From Endomychus coccineus (lineage: Eukaryota; Arthropoda; Insecta; Coleoptera; Endomychidae), in contig OY294067.1 of assembly GCA_958510875.1 (NCBI GenBank), positions 139,706,346 through 139,770,345 of the forward strand: a DNA stretch of 64,000 nt, read 5' to 3'. The position numbers were made by a program, and so were the translations under genes. Positions 27,501 to 35,500 of the stretch are shown here, one piece after another; the first letter of the stretch is position 1; every line of letters begins with the position of its first letter. The notes below the pieces were generated by a model, which saw only the letters and a program-made list of their open reading frames with translations, had not been told where the DNA came from and did not search any database.

Positions 27501-27631
27501 TTGAAATCGTTGAATCCATTTTTAGATAAATGGTGTGCCGCCGATAACCCTGCCATGCCCCCTCCTATTATGATTACTTTGCATTTCTTATCCTCAATTT
27601 TTCCTTTCAATCCTACGGTACTTTTTTCCAT
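9372..27631 (-). CDS. SMOX-like: Spermine/polyamine oxidase (flavin amine oxidase), three coding exons
   Basis: This is a flavin amine oxidase that oxidises spermine or N1-acetylated polyamines with FAD, producing hydrogen peroxide and an aminoaldehyde. I join exons 27631-26322, 19804-19684 and 9560-9372. All junctions have GT/AG and matching phases (phase 2, then phase 0), giving 539 residues, close to the usual 500-555. Exon 1 has the FAD dinucleotide motif GGGMAG at residues 23-28, EARNRIGGR near 48-55 and GANWIHG. Exon 2 has [14 protein letters not shown] and VGSSQVDIE. Exon 3 has [20 protein letters not shown], the C-terminal FAD-binding motif. The two introns (6.5 and 10.1 kb) are filled with transposons. 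Human SMOX and PAOX are hard to separate here; no peroxisomal targeting tail is seen (the protein ends in GICLE). Confidence 0.93.
9561..10128. other. Intronic DNA, no other feature
   Basis: Start of the second SMOX-like intron as read from the left. AT-rich with no recognised element. Confidence 0.5.
10129..10556. mobile_element. Fold-back element, about 430 bp
   Basis: Two arms of about 170 bp (about 10184-10355 and 10378-10545) are inverted copies meeting at a short centre of about 20 bp. The outer 13-mer gaggaaacagctc at about 10130 is matched by gagctgtttcctc near 10544. The left arm has an extra insertion of about 40 bp near 10147-10190. The core atcgtgatcagcgacccc and the cattcggcaac/gtgccgaatg ends relate it to the elements at 7659 and 46472. 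Confidence 0.75.
10557..11135. other. Intronic DNA, no feature recognised
   Basis: AT-rich flank of the errantivirus insertion. The last four bases, cgcg (11132-11135), are the left target duplication. Confidence 0.5.
11136..11352 (+). repeat. Errantivirus 5' LTR
   Basis: 217 bp, starting tgttacatcgcc and ending catataact. An AATAAA signal lies near 11304. It matches the 3' LTR at about 97%. Confidence 0.95.
11352..11370 (+). other. Primer-binding site
   Basis: The sequence tggcgcagtcggtaggat directly abuts the left LTR. This is the errantivirus-type PBS, usually assigned to tRNA-Ser. Confidence 0.8.
11701..12968 (+). pseudogene. gag: Errantivirus gag, broken
   Basis: The frame opens at ATG 11701, runs 73 codons and stops at 11922. 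Coding continues in other frames with several stops, and the last open part is 12353-12919. The C-terminal part is rich in Asn, Gln and Phe and has no CCHC zinc knuckle, as is usual for Gag of errantiviruses. At least three breaks are visible. Confidence 0.7.
13000..13330 (+). pseudogene. pol: Errantivirus aspartic protease region, broken
   Basis: A frame reads [14 protein letters not shown] at about 13045-13090, with the aspartic protease signature D-T-G-S. Frameshifts and a stop follow before the reverse transcriptase region. Confidence 0.7.
13686..15322 (+). pseudogene. pol: Errantivirus reverse transcriptase and RNase H, broken, altered active site
   Basis: Pieces are 13686-13985 (N-terminal part), 13982-14503 (fingers and palm with [23 protein letters not shown] and [11 protein letters not shown]), 14712-14981 (RNase H with [16 protein letters not shown] and [11 protein letters not shown]) and 14912-15322 (NADSLSR tail). 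Shifts lie near 13930 and 14980, a stop at 14502-14504 and another break near 14670. The usual YLDD active site reads YLDY at 14330-14341, so the second catalytic Asp is lost (GAC to TAC). Apart from the breaks, this alone should abolish polymerase activity. Confidence 0.9.
15608..16696 (+). pseudogene. pol: Errantivirus integrase, near-complete frame with a small deletion
   Basis: An open frame of 362 codons has the N-terminal zinc-binding part (H near residue 22, then CEKCQKAK), then a catalytic core with an HADTF Asp and an MDNESEF Asp, ending in a basic tail with a [16 protein letters not shown] block. Near residue 182 the stretch after NGIVE looks short by roughly eight residues compared with relatives, removing part of the segment around the catalytic Glu. 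That is an inference from remembered family patterns. Confidence 0.85.
16842..18344 (+). pseudogene. env: Errantivirus envelope (Env/F-like), broken
   Basis: The frame starts near 16842 and is open to a TGA at 17205-17207, continues 17208-17492, then breaks, and the C-terminal part is open at 18030-18344. A basic furin-like RIKR site near residue 44 is followed by a Gly-rich hydrophobic stretch, as in errantivirus Env and baculovirus F proteins. The last part has a single hydrophobic segment of about 20 residues (about 18205-18265) followed by a basic tail, a typical membrane anchor. Interrupted in at least three places. Confidence 0.8.
18363..18376 (+). other. Polypurine tract
   Basis: A purine-rich aagatgggagg abuts the 3' LTR. 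Confidence 0.7.
18377..18593 (+). repeat. Errantivirus 3' LTR
   Basis: 217 bp, same ends as the 5' LTR, about 97% identical, followed by the target duplication cgcg. Confidence 0.95.
18790..18874 (-). tRNA. tRNA-like sequence, probably a pseudogene
   Basis: On the minus strand an A-box-like TAGCGCAACCGA is followed about 45 bases later by a B-box GGTTCGAAAC with a good five-pair T stem (GTAGG/CTTAC). The D stem also pairs. The acceptor stem pairs only partly and I cannot draw a convincing anticodon stem. The spacing could hold a small intron. It is either a decayed intron-containing tRNA or the head of a tRNA-derived SINE. No anticodon is assigned. Confidence 0.4.
18875..19683. other. Intronic DNA, no feature recognised
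   Basis: Rest of the second SMOX-like intron. AT-rich, nothing recognised. Confidence 0.5.
19684..19804 (-). CDS. SMOX-like: SMOX-like gene, middle coding exon
   Basis: 121 bp. The acceptor TTGCTTTCAG precedes 19804 and the donor GTAAAT follows 19684. The first base completes a Cys codon begun by exon 1. The exon then encodes 40 residues with the amine oxidase signature RGSYT and [15 protein letters not shown]. An alternative frame with longer open reading extends past both splice sites and is not the real product. Confidence 0.92.
19805..20380. other. Intronic DNA, no feature recognised
   Basis: Start of the first SMOX-like intron as read from the left. AT-rich. The last eight bases (ccctagat) are the target duplication of the next element. 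Confidence 0.5.
20381..20621. mobile_element. hAT-type MITE, 241 bp
   Basis: The ends are caggggttc and the complement of gaacccctaa, a common hAT terminal motif. The flanks ccctagat (20373-20380) and acctagat (20622-20629) match at 7 of 8 positions, the 8-bp duplication expected of hAT elements. Near the right end is a ggtccgaattcggacc palindrome. There is no coding capacity. Confidence 0.75.
20860..21130 (+). pseudogene. Probable hAT transposase C-terminal remnant
   Basis: Shifting frames give [14 protein letters not shown] near 20938-20985 and then NIMRNI, like the hAT dimerisation motif (CERSFSKLK.IKN..R). Heavily decayed with several stops. Confidence 0.45.
21230..22450 (+). mobile_element. 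mariner-family DNA transposon, decayed
   Basis: A sequence starting acgagggaaaggttcaaggt at 21230 looks like a mariner 5' terminal repeat; I did not find its partner near 22440. The transposase relic fills 21412-22421. It sits in the first intron of the SMOX-like gene, in the opposite direction. Confidence 0.8.
21412..22421 (+). pseudogene. mariner transposase (DD34D), broken
   Basis: The pieces in order are a helix-turn-helix part ([19 protein letters not shown]...), [10 protein letters not shown], then the DDE domain with DETWIHD near 21850, [10 protein letters not shown] near 22128 and [10 protein letters not shown] near 22206, and a C-terminal [10 protein letters not shown] block with stop at 22419-22421. 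All three catalytic Asp codons survive, with DD34D spacing. A stop follows the only plausible N-terminal ATG, and there are frameshifts near 21640, 21780 and 22020, and again within 22050-22190. Confidence 0.9.
22620..23060. repeat. Dispersed repeat family A, copy 2
   Basis: Shares cttcactccaaatgcgac (about 22750), a ttgttgatatag block, and gttgcgcacgg (about 22982) with the copy at 6095-6620 in the same order and strand. Confidence 0.55.
23061..23739. other. Intronic DNA, no feature recognised
   Basis: AT-rich, nothing recognised. Confidence 0.4.
23740..24410 (-). pseudogene. Penelope-like element reverse transcriptase fragment
   Basis: The minus strand at 24308-23937 encodes a block characteristic of Penelope-like reverse transcriptases: [13 protein letters not shown], a [12 protein letters not shown] stretch where relatives have [21 protein letters not shown] (the active site is usually YVDD; here YVYD) and [20 protein letters not shown]. 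The region 23930-23740 continues with an [16 protein letters not shown] linker. The loss of the first catalytic Asp and internal deletions mark it as dead. Confidence 0.8.
24480..24740. repeat. Dispersed repeat family C, copy 1
   Basis: Sequence with gatgctcgaaatttactgg, gtcgtaccttgagc and gttattgag is present as an inverted copy at 42170-42300, with clear similarity over at least 130 bp. Class unknown. Confidence 0.6.
24741..25296. other. Intronic DNA, no gene recognised
   Basis: Contains two related 40-60 bp segments (tacacatactgcggctcacgcc near 24770 and tagacatactgcggctcgcgct near 24880), an internal direct duplication. Confidence 0.4.
25297..25346. repeat. Hairpin with perfect 18-bp arms
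   Basis: ggttagaatgaaaattcg at 25297-25314 is the exact reverse complement of 25329-25346. The 14-base centre can pair further (atgc/gcat). It could be a small palindromic insertion; no small RNA claim can be made from sequence alone. Confidence 0.7.
25541..25666. repeat. 45-bp tandem repeat, 2.8 copies
   Basis: The unit starts aactgcttcaaggctaatgt and is repeated at 25541, 25586 and 25631 with essentially no divergence, implying recent expansion. Overlapping open frames read through it in both directions only because 45 is a multiple of three. Confidence 0.9.
25667..26321. other. Intronic DNA; partial repeat A
   Basis: Holds a short third copy of repeat family A at 26026-26100 (ggaaaacctataatgtt, gtggaatattggga). 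The rest is AT-rich without recognised features, up to the SMOX-like exon 1 donor (GTAAGT, complement of 26316-26321). Confidence 0.5.
26322..27631 (-). CDS. SMOX-like: SMOX-like gene, first coding exon
   Basis: 436 codons plus two bases, starting ATG at 27631. It contains the FAD-binding Rossmann motif and most of the substrate domain. A Ser/Glu-rich acidic insert lies near residues 250-277. The donor is GTAAGT at 26321-26316. An in-frame TAA just beyond the donor would truncate an unspliced product. Confidence 0.93.
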
Positions 27632-28059
27632 ATTTTCACCTTTAACAATATCAGATCATCATTAGGATCCATCAGTTATTATTTGTTTTTTTAACAACTG
27701 TCTGAGTGTCTGTAGTTCTGTACTCTACTCTCTGTAACTTCATTGGTAGGTCCCTCAACTTCCAACTCCAGTTGAAGTGTCAAGTGTCAAATGACAAATG
27801 TTATTTTACTGTCACTGTCCGTCACTAGTATAGTCACAGACATAGAGATCTCTACTATATGATCTCTATGGTCACAGATATTTCAATACGCACCAGTCAC
27901 CTCACTACTGCAAAAGAGTTTGGCAGATTCAAAGAGACTGTCTGGCTGTCTCTCACAGAACAACTATAACTACTGTCTCTAGAAATGAATATAAATATAA
28001 ATAGGCACAGCGTCGCCTAACGAACGCCTATAGCGTGAGGGTATCAATAAGATGCCGTC
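27632..28059. promoter_or_regulatory. Upstream region of the SMOX-like gene
   Basis: Directly upstream of the SMOX-like start codon and facing the TAPT1-like gene 1.75 kb away. It presumably holds the SMOX-like promoter and 5' UTR, but I see no TATA box or named element. Near 27840-27880 is a short inverted repeat around catagagatc. Confidence 0.3.
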
Positions 28060-28735
28060 GAGGGCAAGGTTATCCTGTATGCTATCTCAAAGGTTCATCA
28101 ACTGGTACAGCTAATGTCGGTTTCCCTAGGTGCTCACGTAACCAGGCTGAGGCTTGCACAATCCTGACCTGGGTCCTGGGGAACCTGAGACTAAACTAGG
28201 CTTATTTTGGTGTGTGGGGAGACTGGCTGCATTAGCTAGAACAACAAACTTCAGCAAGTTTGGGTACCCGCCTACTCTGGGGTGAAAGGAAATCAAGTGG
28301 CCGATGAATTGACCAAACGAAGTTCCCTATGGCCCCAATCCAACGATCGGATTCTCACCGACCACCGCTCTACAGGCCCTCAGGGAGCTACTGAATAGAC
28401 ATGAAGCAGGCGAAACTTAACATTGCGGAGTTCTTGCCTAAACCGTCGAAAATCCTTCTCTCTATGAGTAAAAGATGCATAAAACTGGTGACAGGATTTC
28501 TCACAGGATGCTGTCTTCTGAATAAACATCTACACTTAATGGGCATTGTTGATGACAAGAATTGTAGTAGACGCGGAGATGTGGACGGAGCTGCATTACA
28601 TATCCTAGTGGAATGTGCAGCAGTGGCTTCTCTTATGCCACAACACCTCGGCAGCGCATACATGCAGCCTAAAGACTTAAGAAACATCAATTCATGTAGA
28701 ACTCTAGACTTCGGCCTGCTGGAGTGAGTACTGTA
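28060..28735 (+). pseudogene. LINE fragment: RNase H C-terminus and tail
   Basis: Near 28257-28325 a frame reads VWVPAYSGVKGNQVADELTK, the C-terminal RNase H motif (usually V.VPGH.G..GNE.ADELA) with the usual His changed to Tyr. After a frameshift, 28401-28727 encodes the tail typical of I/R1-group LINEs: RCIKLVTGFLTGCCLLNKHL, NCSRRGDVDGAALHILVEC, ending in a DFGLLE block. The Cys/His pattern of the tail is mostly kept. 5'-truncated. Confidence 0.75.
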
Positions 28736-28886
28736 TCAAGGGGCACACAATGCACCCAACCAAGCGATCTAAGTGCTCTGCACTTGTCCGCCGCCCTCAT
28801 TTGATTGCTTGTTTGACTCACATTAGACTATTTTCCTAACGAAAATGAAGGAAATCAGTGATCACACAGATTGACCACAGTTTATT

Positions 28887-29023
28887 ATATTTAAATTCTC
28901 GGGAAATAGGTCACATTAACAAGTATGCTTTATATTTTCAAGACGAAAATATAAAGCATAAGTGTTAATGTGACCCATTTCCCGAGAATTTATATATAAT
29001 TCATACCTGGGTCAAGAATCTTT
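28887..29023. mobile_element. Palindromic insertion of a Penelope-like 3' end, with target duplication
   Basis: Two inverted copies of the terminal segment of the neighbouring Penelope-like elements meet near 28940. The right arm (28940-29020) starts aagacgaaaata and matches 33189-33268; the left arm is the same segment inverted but lacks the first five bases. The insertion is flanked by a perfect 13-bp direct repeat, accacagtttatt, at 28874-28886 and 29024-29036. No protein is encoded. Confidence 0.85.
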
Positions 29024-29386
29024 ACCACAGTTTATTTCAAATTGAATTACACGAAGAAAATGCCAATTCCTAATAGAGATAAAATGCTACCTATAGAATT
29101 GCAATATAGTTAATATAAATACCTCTGTGCCGAAAGATTGTGTTCATATAATAAAGTACGTACTTCTATGATCCTAATCTTATCCCTTTTCGAAGTTATT
29201 CTAAACCTTTAAAATTTTGATTTTGATAACAAAGACAATTATCAAAATAAATATCTAATGAAGTGAAAGTGACTTCAATTTTAAAACAGTTCTGAAGCAT
29301 TACAGTGCCTGTTTCAATATATTGAAAGAAGTTGTTGTTCCTAGCTGGTTTTTTTCAAATGAGTTGTCATATTTTGCATTAGAAAT

Positions 29387-29537
29387 ATGGCTCTGGACCA
29401 AGAACTGGATAATGTGAAAAAAATTAGATTCCGCTCTGTTCCTAAAGTATTATTCAATACAGATAATAAAATAGAAGATCCAGTTAAAAATGAGAAAGGA
29501 GATATGCCACCTGATGAAACAGATCGTATTAAGAAAG
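29387..29537 (+). CDS. TAPT1-like: Probable first coding exon of the TAPT1-like gene
   Basis: ATG at 29387 opens a polar 50-residue stretch rich in Asp, Lys and Glu. A GTTACA donor at 29538 would leave one base, completing the Asp codon at the start of the next exon (G + AT). The phase and position fit, but the donor is weak and a GTAATA donor at 29573 would give the wrong phase without another exon. Not certain. Confidence 0.5.
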
Positions 29538-32500
29538 GTTACAATATTTTTAGTGTCATTAAGGATGTTTTGGTAATACAATGCAAACATTAAGATTCTT
29601 TCACCTGTTCTAGGTAGTGAAGTCACTGTCGCTCACATTTGTTGAAGGTGTCTTAAAACTTTCGATAAATTTAGCAGATAAGGCTATGAGGCACTTCTGT
29701 TGTATTAACATAATATAGTTTAATAGACATTATACATTTATAAGTGGTAATAATAATAAGTTTAACAGTACATTTTACAAGGAATTCACCTAGGTCTGTT
29801 GATACCTGTGTGCAATATCTGTAGTAAAAACACTCCTCTGTTAATTTTCTACCTTTTATTCAAAATAAAGCAAAAATACTCTAATAGAGAATAATGACAT
29901 GATATGAAAACTGTAGTGTTGATATTTCTCTGAGATTCTGGTAGGTAAGAAGGGAAAAATCTTTCAAACAATGATTCAGATTAAAGGTTACTATATATAT
30001 AAATTCTCGGGAGATATAACACTAACACTTATCCTTATTATTTTCATCTTTACTTACGTTTTGGTCTCACGACCATCATCAGAAGATGTATTAGTGTCTA
30101 CAACAGGGTATCTTAAAACTAATTGTATCAATCACAAAGCGTCGTTATCGCACTAGTTTCAATTAAAAATGCCAACGTCGCCGAAATAAACAGAAACACA
30201 AGTAATAGAAATTGTAACACATTGTTTTAGGTATAATAATAATAATAATCTTTATGTTGAGAAATAATTACAATACATTGCATGTAGAGCAACCATTGTA
30301 CAAAATAGAGTCAATCTCAACAACACCCACATATCATAAAATTCTTCCATTGTATAGGGTTCCAAGTTTAATAACATATAGATTTCATTTTTATATGCAG
30401 TAAGATTATTCATAACATGTATGAATATGTATCAAGAATCCACTGCATAGAAATTTTCTTATAATATTATTTTAAGCAATGTTTGACCAAGACTGAAACC
30501 AAAATATAAAGCTCTATTTCTTTAATGATGTGGTTCAAAAATGTATTTCACAAGTAAATTGAAGTTTACAGTGGAAATTGTAAAATTTATTAGTCATTAC
30601 TGAATTTTATCATTGGGAACACACATTAGACAATCGTCGACAAACTGTTTAAAGAATACGTGTTGAAAATCTAATGAATTTATTACAGATTCCTTTAGGC
30701 ATTCTATAACTAGGTTAGTAATAGCAGCTGAAATAGGAGATCCCATTGCTGTGCCGAATATTTGTTCAAAATATTGCTCACTGTATTGAAAATAAGTACA
30801 TTCTAAACAAAACTTTACTGCATTTATAAATTAAGATTGATCGAGTTTTTAATCTCTACCCAAAGTTTTTTGGTGCTAGTCAACAACTGGTATATTTGTA
30901 AATAAAGAAATAACGTTCAAGGAAATTAATTGATGATCTATGGATAAGGATTGATTTTTTATAAACTCATTAAAATGTCGTGAATCCTTCATATAAATTA
31001 AATTATTTCCAATTATATTGATAGATTGATAGATTTTGATTTTGATAAATTATAGATAGGCGCTTCAATATTACTTACAATGGGTATGTCACTTTTATGC
31101 AGTTTCGGAAGCCCATTATTATTTTGTTTAACAAAATCAAAGCCATTCAATCATAAAAGATAAATAGTTTAATGAAGTGCGTAATTAATGAAAAAAAAAT
31201 CAATAAACAGTGGTTAAAAAAAGTAACAGATACAAAAATTCCTGATGAGGTTCAGCATATATTAACCTTAGGTCCGAAATTTGCATTGCCTGATAATAAA
31301 AAATGTCCCATCGACCATATAATTACTAATTTAGAATGCGGAATTAGAACTAAAAATTTAGAAGAAAAAATTAAATTATAAGTGAAATTTGTAACATCTT
31401 GACAAATAAAAAGAATAAACGGAAAGCAGAAATAGGCATAGCAAAAAATCGGTTTAACTATAACACAAAAAGACAAAAGAGTTCTTAGATGCTAACCCTC
31501 AAATATTAGTTTTGCACGCGGATAAATGTAATGAAACCGTCATAATGCATAATGATGATTACGAAAACAAAAAATTTAATCTATTAAATAATGAAACAAC
31601 TTATAAAAAATTTAAATTTGACCCTACATTATCAGTACAAAACGACATGAATAAATTAATAAATAAATGGTACAAAAATAGGATAATCCCTACTGATTTG
31701 AAAAATAAATTAATTTGCCATAATGGTCAAGGATATATATCTATCGGCTATCGAAACTCCATAAAAGTGAAATACCTTTAAGACGCATTGTAAGTAATAT
31801 TGGAGCGCCTACCTACAATTTATCAAAATCTATCGACAATATAATTGGAAAATTTAATTTTATGTGAAGAACTCATGGCATTTTAATGGGTATAAGAAAT
31901 CAATCCGTACTTTATATCATCAACTATTTTCCTTGGACGTTGTTTCTTTATTCACAAATATACCAGCTGCTTTGGCATTGAGTAGCATCGAAAAACTTTG
32001 GACAAAGATTAAAAACCACACACCACTAGATCCATTTATCTGAATTTATAAATGCAGTAAAGTTTTATTTAGTATGCAATATTTTGGACAAATATTCGGC
32101 ACAGCAATGGAATCTCCGATTTCTGCTACTATTGCTAACATAGTTATGGAATCTGTAATAAATTCATTAGATGTCCAACCCGTGTTCTTTAAACGGTTTG
32201 TAGATGATTGGTGTGTATTCGCAATGAAATTCACTACGTGATTAATAAATTTAACAATTTCCACTGTAAACAATTTACTTGTGAAACACAAGTGAACAAA
32301 AACAAATTTCCTAGATATGAACATTAGGCATGATTCAGATGGTAAAATAAAAACATTGTGGTTTACTAAAGAAGTTTGGTCTCAACGATATCTTCATTTC
32401 AATTCAGTTGCACAAACAAGTTATAGAAAAGTGTTATAAACAGCCTTACAGAACGCGATGTTAAATTGATTCACCCAGAGGAACGTCCCAAAAATTTGAG

Positions 32501-35500
32501 AATTGCTCGTAATACACTGGAAATGAATGGATACCCAAAAACAGTTTTCAACCCCATCATTAAAGAAAGAATAAACAAAATCTATAATGGTACGTCATAT
32601 ATAAATAATATAAACGGTAATACAGATAATTTTATAAAATTACCATACATTCCGCAGACCTCAGAGAAAATTAAGAAATGTTTAAAAAAGTATGATATAA
32701 ATGTTGTGCATAAACCTACTAACTGTTGGTGAATATTTTTCAAATCTAAAACCTTTAATACCTAAGATAAACAAACCCACAAAGTATGTAAACTAAATTG
32801 TTTCGATTGCGATGGGACTCTACAGGAATCTCTAAAAAAATATTTACAAAAGAGAAACGGTCATAAGTATAGTACTAGAAGCAAAAACAGCCCTTACTAA
32901 ACATTGTTTTGATTATTTTAACTAAAGAAACCAATTATTATGAAAGATCTATTCTGGAGATGATTCACATAAGTTCAATCAAGTCAGATTTATACTATTT
33001 TAATTGATTAAAACCCTTGCAAATTCCTACATTCGTCTTTATAATGATAGAGTATATTTTAGGTAGAATGCTGAAATAGCAATATTTCTAATAAGGTCTG
33101 ACAATCTTTTTCTATTATCTTTTTAAGAAATCCTGTTTTAGACATTGATACGTCTTCTGATGAGGGTCTTGAGACCGAAACGTACGTAAAGACGAAAATA
33201 ATAAGTATATGTGTTAGTGTGACCTATTTCCCGAGAATTCATATATAATTCATACCTGAATCAAGAATCATTATTTATAAAATGTTACCCTATATAACAG
33301 TTTTACTTCCACAATAGAAAAACATTTCACAAAATGTTGCTTGAAATAACCATTACTTTATAGTTTTCATAATAATGAATTCTTAAAAAGTAACATGGCC
33401 TCAAATTTTTCAATATCTTTAATAAAAATTCTTCCATCAAGAAAAATACTGAGCCATTAAAATACATTGAAGGAATACCTACATCTCAAACAAACCACAA
33501 ACTAAAAAGTATTATTAATAATTAATTTGTTAGCAATTAACTCGTTATGAACATACCAGTCGAAAGCACATTGCCTAATTATTTTCAAGCAAAGAGGACC
33601 AAAGTTTATTTTTGAAAAATTTCTGAAAACCGTAAGTAATGCATGAAAAATTGAAAATCTTTTACTGCAACCTAAAGAAGGATTTACAATTGACCAGTGA
33701 ATCGCGAACGACTTTTAACAAATTTTCTTTCCTGCATGATTCTAAATATATACGACAAAGTTGCAGTCCGGGGAGCAAAGATCTTCAAAGTGGGGATTCA
33801 AATTAGGGAAAAAATAAATCTAACACTTTTAACTTAGAAGAACCAAATCTGATACACTGTTTGGATTCATTAAGGGTATCAATTATTGATGGTAAGTTAA
33901 AGTTAACCCAACCATTCTAAGGAATTGATTGCACCCTGAAAATTCCACAGAAAGTTTTATCCTTTGCCAGATTCGAAAACTTATAATCTCATTCTAAAAC
34001 TTAAACAAATGGACCTACATCTTCATTTTTTAGTTAGTTGTTTATTGCAATGGCAGGCAACTCCATCAACCCACGTCGTGGATTATCCTTACTGTATTTG
34101 AAACCCATGTTTTTCAAAACATTCCAAAGCGATGGTATACCATATTTTACTTTCTAGAAATTTTTCTTTTAGTGTGTCTAAAGTTATGTGATAGTTGTTT
34201 CTGTATATAATAAATAATATTCTGCATTGCACTCTGGTCGAAATCATCTATATTTACAACCACTTTACCCGTAACCGTTTTCTTCTTGGGCTTGAAATTG
34301 CTTCACTTCTGTTTCGTTTACCTGCTGTATTATTGACTATTGAGACACTAAATAGTGATGCTGAAGCAACTCTGTCTCTGACGGCAGTGATAGGAAAATC
34401 CCCCATTTTCACGTTCTTCTTCAAAGTAATTTCTCGTTGAAGTTACCAGTAAGTTGTTGAGCACTAGATGACAGGGACTTCCTGAAAGAATCTGTTTTTA
34501 TACTTTTGGAGTTTAATTCTATTAAAATTCAAACTCGCAACAAATATTTGAACGTATCAAGTCAATTCAAGAAATCAACACAAATAATAGTTTACACTGT
34601 AATGTGTTGCCAATTGTAAGTAAAAATGAAATTCACCTGATAGCACCAAGTATGACTTCATATCATTCTGATCCAGAATGAAGTTTGGACTCAAAAATAG
34701 TTCCATTCGCAAAGGATTCGCGACACTTTTTCCCAATTAGATTAGTTTTAATTTTGGAATTCAAATACCTACCATCACTTTCCTCAGAGAAAGTCGCGCT
34801 TATTTTCTGTAATTTTTTTCTCGGGTTTAATGATCTGAACTTCAACTGATATATACCTTTATTGTCACTCCTACAATTATATAGGGTCGATTCAATAAAC
34901 CAAACTCATGATGAATAACTTAAAAATCGATTATAATTTGTATGAAATGTAATATATGAAAAATTGATTTCCTAAATTTTGTGATGATGATGAATTAGTT
35001 TCTTGATCATGACAACTTTCGAACTCGTCATACCCAGATTATGTTGAATTTGAGTCATTAGTTGAATGATCTTAGTCAAAGTTGTGTATTTTGATATGAC
35101 AATGAAATTTTGAACTATGAAATTAATATTTCAGATAAAAGACCTTCACTTTGGACATTCCTGAATACGGAGTTGACTCGAGATTATGTATTAGAAAATG
35201 ATGAAGAAAGGTATTCAGCAAAGAGAGAAAAAGTATATTCATTCATGAGGATACCTCGAGAGGTAGAAAGATACATGATATACGGGTTCATGCAATGTAC
35301 AGATTCGTTTTTGTTTGTATATACTTTTTTACCAGTCCGTGTGATTCTTGCCCTATGGGCGGTTTTGACCAGACCATTCTCCAAATGCTTCGGGTAAGTG
35401 ACGTTTGTTATGCTATGGAATAGGGAAAGTTAAATCCAATTTTAAAGGCTAAAATTCAAAACTGGAGAGAAGATAAAATGTCTAGACCTTTTGAGGATTG

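Larger units (their letters stand above)
29990..33268. mobile_element. Two head-to-head Penelope-like elements
   Basis: The interval is bounded by inverted copies of the same terminal segment, with tttcccgagaatt-like sequence and a hammerhead ribozyme at each end. Inside, a minus-strand reverse transcriptase relic (about 31150-30590) faces away from a plus-strand one (about 31170-32930), so the two copies are joined 5' to 5' near 31160. The minus copy starts in the middle of the reverse transcriptase and so lost its 5' half. Both are broken by many stops. It sits in the TAPT1-like first intron. Confidence 0.8.
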
